Origin: Chitinophaga costaii
GTDB taxonomy: Bacteria; Bacteroidota; Bacteroidia; Chitinophagales; Chitinophagaceae
Reading direction: 5' to 3'
NCBI RefSeq assembly: GCF_900094705.1
Contig: NZ_FMAR01000002.1
Span: 124,001-188,000 of the forward strand
Length of the DNA stretch: 64,000 bases
The position numbers and the translations under genes were made by a program. The notes below the pieces were generated by a model that saw only the letters and a list, made by a program, of their open reading frames with translations, had not been told where the DNA came from and searched no databases. Position 1 is the first letter of the stretch. Each line of letters starts with the position of its first letter. Shown piece after piece: positions 25,624 through 32,859 of the stretch.

Positions 25624-27723
25624 ATGTCAGTTATTCAGAAAATCAGGGACAAGTATGCAGTGGCGATCATTGTGATTATCTGCTTGTCTATTGTTGGGTT
25701 TCTTTTGCAGGAAGCATTCTTTGGAAGAGGGTCATTAATGGGAAAATCCACCGCCGCCGGTAAGGTGAACGGTCAGGAGATTGATTATACCGAGTACAAT
25801 GACCTTATCCAGAAAAATGAAACGCAGTATCGCCGCCAGATGGGTGGTATAGCGTTGAATGAGCAGCAACGCCAGCAACTGCGGGAAGATGCCTGGAACC
25901 AACTCCTGAGTGAAAGAATACTGAGTGCCCAATATAAAGCCCTGGGTATTGAAGTAACCAATGATGAATTGGGTGACTTGCTGACGGGTAAAAATGTTAG
26001 CCCTATTTGGATGCAGTATTTTACGGATCCGCAGACGGGTCAGTTTAACCGCGCTCAGGCAGACGCCGCCCTTGCTAATATTAAAAATGATAAAACCGGT
26101 CAGGGTACAGCTGAACTAATGCAGATAGAGGATGATATTATCAAGTCCCAACTCCGCCAGAAATATTTCAGCCTGGTGAAACAAGCGGTGTATCTCCCCA
26201 ACTGGCTGGCCACCCAGCAGTTAAAAGATAATAGCACCAATGCTAATATTACCTATGTAAATGTGCCTTACACGAGCATTGCCGATTCTACGGTAAAAGT
26301 ATCCGATGGCGAATTACAGGCTTATATAGATAACCATAAAGCATTGTTCAAAACAGAAGAAGCCCGCAAGGTTGAATATATGGTTTTTGACGCCACTCCT
26401 TCTCCTGCCGACACTGCTGCTGCCCTGAAAGCTCTGGTAGAACTAAAAGAGGAAATGGATACCACTAAGGATGTTGCAGGTTTAATTAATCGCAACTCTG
26501 ATCAGAAATTTTTCGATGCTTTTGCCCCCGAAAGTAAAATCATGGTGCCGCAGAAAGATTCCATTATACACCTGGGTATTGGTCAGATTTTCGGGCCTTA
26601 CTATGATAACAATGAAATTGTATATGCAAAGTTAGTAGATCGTAAACAAATGCCGGATAGCGTAAAATTTGGTCACATTCTGATCAGCCTTCAAACGCAG
26701 TCGGACTCTATTGCTAAAAAACGTGCAGACAGTATTATGGAAGCCATCCATGGTGGCGCCGATTTTAAAACCCTGGCCATGCAACTTTCAGACGACCCGG
26801 GTTCTAAACAAAATGGCGGTGAGTATGATATTACGCCCATGCAAACGTTTCCTGAGCAACTAAAGGAACTGAACGATTATGTGCTGAGTAATCCGGCAGG
26901 ATCTTTAAAAGTGATTAAAACACCCGTTGGTTATTCCATCGTAAAGATCATCGAGGTTAAAAATATAGGACCGGCTATAAAAGTGGCTTACCTGTCTAAA
27001 ACTGTAGAAGCTAGCCAGGAAACAAACAGTGCCGCCTTTAGCGAAGCCAGTAGTTTTGCTGCTAACAATCGTACACAAGCAGCTTTTAACAAAAGCGCTC
27101 AGGAAAAGGGCACCAAACGGGTGGCAGATAATATCCGCCCAATGGATTTTGTTATAAATGGATTAGGTTCCAGCCGTGAATTAGTGAAATGGGCCTACGA
27201 CGCTAAAGTGGGCGACGTGAGCAGCGTTTTCACCCTGGAAGACAAATATGCCGTAGCTGTTCTTACCGAAGCACGCGAAGCCGGTACTGCAAAACTTGCT
27301 GCAGTAAAACCATTGGTAGAAGCAGAAGTAAAAAGAATAAAGAAGGCAGCGCAAATTACTGCCAAACTAGGTAATGCGTCTTCTGTAGAAGCTGCTGCTA
27401 CTGCTACCAATCAGCCAGTAATGCAGGCAGAAGGAGTAAACTTTGCCACTCCTTTTGTTGCCTCACTTGGTTTTGAACCAAAAGTAGTGGGTGCCGCTTT
27501 TAACAAAGCATGGGGTACTGCCAAAGCCTCCATTCCTATCCCGGGCAACGCTGGTGTATATGTGATCAAAGTAAATGCTTATGTGCCTGCCCAGAATGGC
27601 CAGGATATCAATAATGTGAAAGCATCTTACGAACAGGGTATTCAAGGTACCTTGAGCAACAGCCTGTTTGAAGTATTGAAAGACAAAGCCGATGTGAAAG
27701 ACACCCGCTCTAAATTTATGTAG
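25624..27723 (+). CDS. PpiD/SurA-like periplasmic peptidyl-prolyl isomerase
   Basis: A 699-aa protein with one N-terminal membrane anchor (YAVAIIVIICLSIVGFLLQE, 11-30) and a long periplasmic part: a SurA-N-like chaperone region (about 45-250) and a parvulin domain around residues 345-440 (VKFGHILISLQ, then FKTLAMQLSDDPGSKQNGGE and GYSIVKI). PpiD-type proteins assist folding of secreted and outer-membrane proteins as these leave the Sec channel. The ATG at 25624 follows a near-match -7 box (TACCTTTC, 25594-25601). It is followed by a strong terminator, so it is probably transcribed alone. Confidence 0.9.
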   Translation: MSVIQKIRDKYAVAIIVIICLSIVGFLLQEAFFGRGSLMGKSTAAGKVNGQEIDYTEYNDLIQKNETQYRRQMGGIALNEQQRQQLREDAWNQLLSERILSAQYKALGIEVTNDELGDLLTGKNVSPIWMQYFTDPQTGQFNRAQADAALANIKNDKTGQGTAELMQIEDDIIKSQLRQKYFSLVKQAVYLPNWLATQQLKDNSTNANITYVNVPYTSIADSTVKVSDGELQAYIDNHKALFKTEEARKVEYMVFDATPSPADTAAALKALVELKEEMDTTKDVAGLINRNSDQKFFDAFAPESKIMVPQKDSIIHLGIGQIFGPYYDNNEIVYAKLVDRKQMPDSVKFGHILISLQTQSDSIAKKRADSIMEAIHGGADFKTLAMQLSDDPGSKQNGGEYDITPMQTFPEQLKELNDYVLSNPAGSLKVIKTPVGYSIVKIIEVKNIGPAIKVAYLSKTVEASQETNSAAFSEASSFAANNRTQAAFNKSAQEKGTKRVADNIRPMDFVINGLGSSRELVKWAYDAKVGDVSSVFTLEDKYAVAVLTEAREAGTAKLAAVKPLVEAEVKRIKKAAQITAKLGNASSVEAAATATNQPVMQAEGVNFATPFVASLGFEPKVVGAAFNKAWGTAKASIPIPGNAGVYVIKVNAYVPAQNGQDINNVKASYEQGIQGTLSNSLFEVLKDKADVKDTRSKFM

Positions 27724-27747
27724 TCGTTTTATAAACGGATATTTTAC

Positions 27748-27772
27748 AAAGCCACGCCGCAAGCGTGGCTTT
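27748..27772 (+). terminator. Terminator of the ppiD-like gene
   Basis: Perfect 10-bp stem AAAGCCACGC / GCGTGGCTTT with loop CGCAA, followed by a GTTGTTTTT tract. Confidence 0.8.
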
Positions 27773-27811
27773 GTTGTTTTTAGTAAATTTGTAATAGTAT
27801 AAAACCGGTTT

Positions 27812-28315
27812 ATGGAAGAAATTGTGAATAAAGTAGCTGCCAGTGGCCTGGAAACCATTAACCTGGAGGATTATTTTCCGCAGGGTGAAACCCTTGTTTT
27901 TGATATGAAGGATCACCTTTTTATGGGAATGATTCTGAAGGAAAAAGATTTCAGGGCAGCCTTACAGGAGTTGGACTGGACGCCCTTCCAGGATAAAAAT
28001 GTAGCGATTCTTTGCTCGGTCGATGCCATTATCCCTTCCTGGGCTTATATGCTGGTAATGACTTATCTGGAGCCTGTTGCTAGCTTTGCATTGGCGGGTA
28101 GCATTGAGCTATTACATGCCGTACAGTTTCTACAACGTCTGCAAACCCTGCCGATAGCAAATTTTGTGGATAAGCGAGTGGTCATAAAAGGTTGTGGAGA
28201 CCTACCTATTGGGGCACTTGCCTACACAGAAATTACGCGACTGCTAAAACCAGTTGTAAAAAGTATTATGTATGGAGAACCATGCAGTACTGTACCAGTA
28301 TATAAAAGGAAATAA
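27812..28315 (+). CDS. DUF2480 family protein
   Basis: A 167-aa cytosolic protein. The opening VNKVAASGLETINLEDYFP and the segment CSVDAIIPSWAYMLVMTYLE are what I recall of DUF2480, a Bacteroidetes-restricted family of unknown function. GCGDLPIGALAYTEIT near the C-terminus is the other conserved block; Cys69 and Cys130 might bind a metal or cofactor, which is speculation. It lies between two terminators and is therefore a single-gene unit. Confidence 0.85.
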   Translation: MEEIVNKVAASGLETINLEDYFPQGETLVFDMKDHLFMGMILKEKDFRAALQELDWTPFQDKNVAILCSVDAIIPSWAYMLVMTYLEPVASFALAGSIELLHAVQFLQRLQTLPIANFVDKRVVIKGCGDLPIGALAYTEITRLLKPVVKSIMYGEPCSTVPVYKRK

Positions 28316-28350
28316 AGCAGGATAGCCTGAATATGGCAAGGAATGTTGAA

Positions 28351-28383
28351 AAAAGTGTATATTCCTAAGATATACGCTTTTTT
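28351..28383 (+). terminator. Terminator of the DUF2480 gene
   Basis: AAAAGTGTATAT (28351-28362) pairs with ATATACGCTTTT (28370-28381), one T-G pair, 7-nt loop, ending in six T. Confidence 0.75.
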
Positions 28384-28453
28384 ATATGGTTTATACTTTT
28401 ATCTGCAAAGTATTAAATAGAATATTATTGTACCTGCTAGCTGGCACTGTCTA

Positions 28454-29545
28454 CTAAAACCAACCCCTTTTTTTGAATACAGCAATCATACTAACGAAAA
28501 TCACTACCATAATGGCAAGCACTACGTAGTAGCCGTTTTTGGTTTCCAGCTCTGGCATGTTTTTGAAATTCATGCCGTAAATGCCGGCTATAAGCGTAGG
28601 TGGAGCAATGAGGGTGGTTACTACTGCCAGTACTTTCATAACCTCGTTCATCTTCAGATTTACCTGGGTAAGATACATTTCCTGCAGGTTTAGTACCATT
28701 TCCCTGTAGTTTTCGGCCGTGTCGTTGGCCTGAATGATGTGATCGAAAACATCTTTGAAAAATTTTTCAACGGTGTCGTGTAATAATTCGCTATCGCTTT
28801 TGAGGAAGCCATTGATCACATCGCGCACGGGAGAGATGGCGCGGCGGAAGGTCAGCATTTCATGCCGCAGGAAATTAATGCGGCCCAGGGTGCGTTTGCT
28901 GGCGTCGCGTTGAACCAGGTCTTCTACAAATTCAATGCGTTCTGCCAGTTTATCCACCACGTGGAAGTAGCTATCTACAATAGCGTCCAGTAGGGAGTAG
29001 GCCAGGAAATCCGCAGAACCGTTGCGAAGCTTTGAATTATGAATATTTAATTTCTCCCTGACAGAATTGAATACGTCTTTTTCCGGATCATCTTGAAAAG
29101 ATATAACGATGTTCTTGCCCAGCAGAATGCTTACCTGTTCCTGTTCCACGGTGTGAGACTGGTAATTAAAGTATAGCATAGGCAGGAGTGCAAAAAGATA
29201 ATCGCCTATCTCGTCCATCTTAGCGCGCTGTCCCACGCTCAGAATATCGTCTGCTAGCAGGAAGTGTACGCCAAAATAGTCGCAGAGCTTTTTAATATCC
29301 TCCCGGCGAAGACCGTCTATATTAATCCAGCTTACCGTAGAACTGTCCTTATACGGGAAAGTATCTTCTATATGTTCCAGTTGCAAAATTTTGCAATCCG
29401 CCTGGTTAAAATCATAAACGGTAATCTTAACCACGTTTGGCTCCTGCCGGGTAGCGGAGCTGGTCACCGGGTTATAGCTAATGTTTCGCTGGCGGCGGTG
29501 CCGGAAAGGGTTCATAGCGCCAGGAAGAACGGGATGTATGCTCAT
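28454..29545 (-). CDS. corA: CorA family Mg2+/Co2+ channel
   Basis: The start is placed at ATG 29545, giving 363 aa; ATG 29515 is an alternative, and the open frame extends to 29590. The N-terminal cytosolic domain ends in two C-terminal transmembrane helices. The first of these is followed by the family signature GMN in AGIYGMNFKNMPELE, and the last helix runs into the terminal KKRGWF. CorA forms pentameric channels for Mg2+ uptake. It is a single gene. Confidence 0.93.
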   Translation of the reverse strand: MSIHPVLPGAMNPFRHRRQRNISYNPVTSSATRQEPNVVKITVYDFNQADCKILQLEHIEDTFPYKDSSTVSWINIDGLRREDIKKLCDYFGVHFLLADDILSVGQRAKMDEIGDYLFALLPMLYFNYQSHTVEQEQVSILLGKNIVISFQDDPEKDVFNSVREKLNIHNSKLRNGSADFLAYSLLDAIVDSYFHVVDKLAERIEFVEDLVQRDASKRTLGRINFLRHEMLTFRRAISPVRDVINGFLKSDSELLHDTVEKFFKDVFDHIIQANDTAENYREMVLNLQEMYLTQVNLKMNEVMKVLAVVTTLIAPPTLIAGIYGMNFKNMPELETKNGYYVVLAIMVVIFVSMIAVFKKRGWF

Positions 29546-29819
29546 ATATTCCGTTGAAAAAACACAGTAAAGATAAATGTAAACGGTCATGCAATTTGAA
29601 TACCATGATTAGTTTATCATTATAAATACAAAACTTTTGATGAAGGGTAGCCCCCCTAATTTTGTGTGGGAGCTAACTGGAAGCTTGCTTTTATCCTCAA
29701 CGTGAGCAACAAAATGCCCGTGACGGCCACCGCTTTGTTTACTTACAGTCATTGGTAATAAAGGGTTTTCGCGTAGAGGAATTGTTTTTGTATTAGGCCG
29801 ATTGAAATCACTTAAAATT

Positions 29820-31079
29820 ATGGATCAGGCTGAAACACCGATAGAGAATAAATTTTATAGTGTTCAGGAAAGTGTATGGAAGCATACTGTGCCCTATTTC
29901 CAGGGTCTTCCCCTGAAGGAAGATCTTCGAGCGGATGTAGTAATTGTAGGGGGTGGTATAGCAGGGATAAGCATTGCCTATAGCCTGGTGACGCTGGGCC
30001 TGAAAGTGGTACTTGTAGAGAAAGGCGATTTGGGCAGTGGCGAAACGGTGCACAGCACCGCTCATCTGTCTACTGCACTAGACAGCCGTTATTATAAAAT
30101 AGAAAAGATTTTTGGAAAGGACTTTTCCCGCATGACGGCAGATAGTCATCGCGCAGCTATTGATTTCATAGAATTAGTATGTAAAACGGAAAATATAGAT
30201 GCCGAGTTCCTGCGGGTACCGGGTTATTTATTACTTCATAGCAGCGATCAGCCTTATAACCTGCACAAAGAATACGAAGCTGCCATGGATGCAGGTTTGC
30301 CGGTGAAATGGTTGGATCTCATTCCGGGCATCAGGCATGGACACCAAGAGGGCATTGAGTTTATGCACCAGGCCCAGTTTCAACCCCTGAAATATATTAC
30401 AGGATTGGCCAATGCTGCTGCGGAAAAGGGGGCGCAGATATTCACCCGTACTCAAGCAGATAATATTTACACTGGAGGCATCAGCACCCAACAGGGCTTC
30501 CGGGTAGAGGCGCGCTATGTGGTAATAGCAACCAATAATCCGGTGAATGACCGAAATATGATGCACGGAAAGCAGTTTGCCTATCGCACTTACGTCATTG
30601 GTCTGCGCATTCCAAAAGACAGCTTGCCACAAGCGTTGTGGTGGGATACCGGCGACCAACATGCAAAAAGCTTGCTATCCCCTTATCATTATGTACGCAC
30701 CGCCACGTATAATAATACTTATGATCTCCTGCTTGTGGGTGGAGAAGATCACCCCACCGGTTTGGCCTTTGAAAACCGGGAGTTTGGGGATGATAGGTAT
30801 GCGGCACTAGAGGCAAGGACACGTACGCATTTTCCTATGGCAGCGGAAGTGATTTACCGTTGGTTTGGGCAGGTGATGGAACCGATGGATGGGCTGGCCT
30901 TCATAGGTCGTAATCCGGGAGACAAGGACAATGTATTTATTGTTACCGGCGATGCAGGAAATGGGTTAACACATGGGACCATAGCAGCTTTGCTCATACC
31001 AGACCTCATCATGCAAAAAGAAAACAGGTGGGCATCGCTCTATAATCCATCCAGGAAAAAAAATTCAAATCATGGATAA
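29820..31079 (+). CDS. FAD-dependent oxidoreductase (DadA/GlpD-like), without a Rieske domain
   Basis: The start is ATG 29820 (419 aa); the open frame reaches back to a TTG at 29802. The Rossmann motif VVIVGGGIAGISIAYSL (Gly44-Gly49) and VVLVEKGDLGSGETVHSTAH mark the DAO-type FAD fold, and the C-terminal VFIVTGDAGNGLTHGTIAAL closes it. Bacterial homologues with this N-terminus that I recall are about 500 aa and end in a Rieske [2Fe-2S] domain after the 'YNPSRK' position. Here the frame stops 7 codons after that point, with no CxH...CxxH sequence downstream. It is either a naturally short form or truncated. The substrate is unknown. Confidence 0.85.
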   Translation: MDQAETPIENKFYSVQESVWKHTVPYFQGLPLKEDLRADVVIVGGGIAGISIAYSLVTLGLKVVLVEKGDLGSGETVHSTAHLSTALDSRYYKIEKIFGKDFSRMTADSHRAAIDFIELVCKTENIDAEFLRVPGYLLLHSSDQPYNLHKEYEAAMDAGLPVKWLDLIPGIRHGHQEGIEFMHQAQFQPLKYITGLANAAAEKGAQIFTRTQADNIYTGGISTQQGFRVEARYVVIATNNPVNDRNMMHGKQFAYRTYVIGLRIPKDSLPQALWWDTGDQHAKSLLSPYHYVRTATYNNTYDLLLVGGEDHPTGLAFENREFGDDRYAALEARTRTHFPMAAEVIYRWFGQVMEPMDGLAFIGRNPGDKDNVFIVTGDAGNGLTHGTIAALLIPDLIMQKENRWASLYNPSRKKNSNHG

Positions 31080-31212
31080 TCAGGTTGAAGGTTTTAATAA
31101 GAAAATTTGTAGCATGCTTCCGGAATTATTCGCATGAGCCAGATAAGGAACAGTTTAGAAATAGGTGGAACTACCCATGTCATGGCATTAAAAATAATTG
31201 ATGTGTAATGTT

Positions 31213-31250
31213 ATTGATAGAGTCAATAAACAAACATTTGACTTAGTCAA
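31213..31250 (+). promoter_or_regulatory. Two operator-like palindromes upstream of the PfpI gene
   Basis: TTGACTTAGTCAA (31238-31250) is a perfect odd palindrome; TTGATAGAGTCAA (31214-31226) is an imperfect copy 24 bp upstream. Same-face spacing of two related dyads suggests a dimeric repressor or activator site, about 80 bp before the next gene's ATG. Confidence 0.45.
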
Positions 31251-31331
31251 CAAAATGGCATTGTTTTTCGAAAACATTGTATATCAATTCATCTCGTACG
31301 AACAAATTATACACCTTTTAAGAACAATTTT

Positions 31332-31889
31332 ATGGAAAAGCAATTAAGTAACAAAAAAGTAGCCATTGTGATAACGGATGGCTTTGAGGAGGTAGAATTT
31401 ACAGCACCGAAGCAAGCATTGGAAGATGCCGGTGCGCAGGTACATGTTATTGCCCCTAAAGCGGGCAAGGTAAAGGCATGGGCCAGCACCAATTGGGGCG
31501 GCGAGTATGCAGTGGATAAAACCATTGATGCAGTGAATGCACAAGATTACGATGCCCTGGTGCTACCGGGAGGAGTAATGAATCCGGACAAGCTGCGGGT
31601 TATACCGGCAGTAGTGGCTTTCGTGGGTGGTTTCTTCAATGCAGGTAAGCCCATTGCTGCTATCTGCCATGGACCATGGACCTTGTTGGAAACTGGGGAG
31701 CTAAAGGGCCGTACTGTAACCTCCTGGCCTAGCCTTAAAACAGATTTACAAAATGCCGGAGCACAATGGGTAGATCAAGAAGTAGTTACCGACCATGGTT
31801 TGGTAACCAGCCGCAAACCGGAAGACTTACCGGCATTTTGTAAGAAAATGGTAGAAGAGATTGCAGAAGGCGTTCATCATCCTGCATAG
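31332..31889 (+). CDS. PfpI/DJ-1 family protein (YhbO-like)
   Basis: A 185-aa cytosolic protein of the class I glutamine-amidotransferase-like fold. The nucleophile elbow AAICHGPW carries Cys112 and His113, and the Glu in DGFEEVEF (19-20) is the usual partner. Such proteins act as stress-induced glyoxalases, deglycases or proteases; the exact activity is disputed in the family. It is a single gene preceded by a pair of palindromes that may bind a regulator. Confidence 0.92.
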   Translation: MEKQLSNKKVAIVITDGFEEVEFTAPKQALEDAGAQVHVIAPKAGKVKAWASTNWGGEYAVDKTIDAVNAQDYDALVLPGGVMNPDKLRVIPAVVAFVGGFFNAGKPIAAICHGPWTLLETGELKGRTVTSWPSLKTDLQNAGAQWVDQEVVTDHGLVTSRKPEDLPAFCKKMVEEIAEGVHHPA

Positions 31890-32026
31890 GGCCGAGGTAA
31901 TTATTATAATTTTTCTAGAAGGGATTTGCATAAAATAAAAAAGATCGATAAAAATTCTTCTGCTCTTTTTTGAGCATGATAATCGTGCAGGCGGTTCCGT
32001 TATATAAAATCGTATGTTCGTTAACG

Positions 32027-32410
32027 TTATATTTTCTTTTTATAATAAAGTTCCACATGTGCCACTCCTGTTGTAAGCATTCCCAGTTTTTTTGCCGCTT
32101 TGTGAGAGAGATCTATTATGCGGCCTGTGCTGGCGGAGGGACCTCGATCGGTAACGTGTACAGTAACAGACTGCCCATTGGCCTGGTTCACTACTTTTAC
32201 TTTGGTGCCAAATGGTAAGGTTGGATGAGCTGCGGTAAGAGCGTTACCGTGGTAGATGCTTCCGCTGGCGGTGTGGTGGCCTTCCAGCTTTTCGCTATAA
32301 AACGAGGCTTGGCCCTCTTGCTGTAAACGGGGACTACAAGCAAAGCTGGTACAACAGCAAATGAGTAACAAAAAAAATGAGTGGATACGCCGAAAAGCAA
32401 TGGGTGTCAT
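32027..32410 (-). CDS. rlpA: RlpA-like septal ring lipoprotein (double-psi beta-barrel)
   Basis: The start is ATG 32410 (127 aa), giving a lipoprotein signal ending in the lipobox TSFAC. The rest is one DPBB domain: GQASFYSEKLEGHHTASGSIY, then LTAAHPTLPFGTKVKVVNQ and VTVHVTDRGPSASTGRIIDL, the RlpA signature. The catalytic Asp of lytic transglycosylase members is in VTDRGP. The SPOR domain found in Gram-negative RlpA proteins such as that of Pseudomonas is missing; this short form is common in Bacteroidetes as I recall. It probably cleaves or binds denuded glycan strands. Confidence 0.9.
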   Translation of the reverse strand: MTPIAFRRIHSFFLLLICCCTSFACSPRLQQEGQASFYSEKLEGHHTASGSIYHGNALTAAHPTLPFGTKVKVVNQANGQSVTVHVTDRGPSASTGRIIDLSHKAAKKLGMLTTGVAHVELYYKKKI

Positions 32411-32475
32411 GATGAGCTCTTTCTTAAAATTAAGGTTAAAAACCCGCAATGCCAGACTGATTCGGGTAATTTATT

Positions 32476-32508
32476 AAAAAAGAAAACGGCACTTTTATAA
32501 GTGCCGTT
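32476..32508 (-). terminator. Terminator upstream of rlpA
   Basis: Perfect 10-bp stem AACGGCACTT (32485-32494) / AAGTGCCGTT (32499-32508), loop TTAT. On the minus strand it is followed by a T-rich tract. It closes whatever is transcribed before rlpA. Confidence 0.75.
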
Positions 32509-32712
32509 AATGGCTAGCATAGGGATAAATGTGGCAAAAAAAAATGCCATGTTTAGGTATAATAGGTAATAAAATGAAGTATATAAACTAAGTATGTTAA
32601 TTGCGGAAGTAAAATTGCTCACTACACAGAATCTGGGTCTCAATAGTCACTCATCATTCGCTCTGACTAAAATGGGTCTTTGGCAACGCCCTGTTGTATG
32701 GGCTTATTGCAT
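32480..32712 (-). ncRNA. Candidate small RNA gene (promoter box to terminator)
   Basis: On the minus strand a full -7 box TATCTTTG (32717-32724) is followed by about 230 nt without a plausible gene and then a strong terminator (32476-32508). The 5' part can fold: GCCC-ATACAACA-GGGC, then TAGTCA...TGACTA flanked by two AGACCCA copies. The size and layout recall 6S-like regulatory RNAs, but I could not match any known family. A 45-codon frame on the opposite strand is unconvincing. Confidence 0.4.
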
Positions 32713-32790
32713 ATGGAAACAAAGATAATGAAAGTTTTGATTTAAATATATAAATTGATTAATATATTTATACTTCTTGATTATTTTTTG

Positions 32791-32831
32791 ACTAAAAGCC
32801 TGCTGTAACTCAATTACAGCGGGCTTTTAGT
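32791..32831 (-). terminator. Terminator of the tamB-tamL operon
   Basis: An 18-bp stem ACTAAAAGCCTGCTGTAA (32791-32808) / TTACAGCGGGCTTTTAGT (32814-32831) with one T-G pair and a 5-nt loop, 28 bp beyond the tamL stop. Confidence 0.8.
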
Positions 32832-32859
32832 TAAAAAAAGTTTTTTTAAGTTTTACAGT

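Noticed and set aside
32594..32730. 45-codon plus-strand frame opposite the candidate small RNA
   Set aside because: Too short and featureless to call, and it runs against the promoter box and terminator on the other strand.
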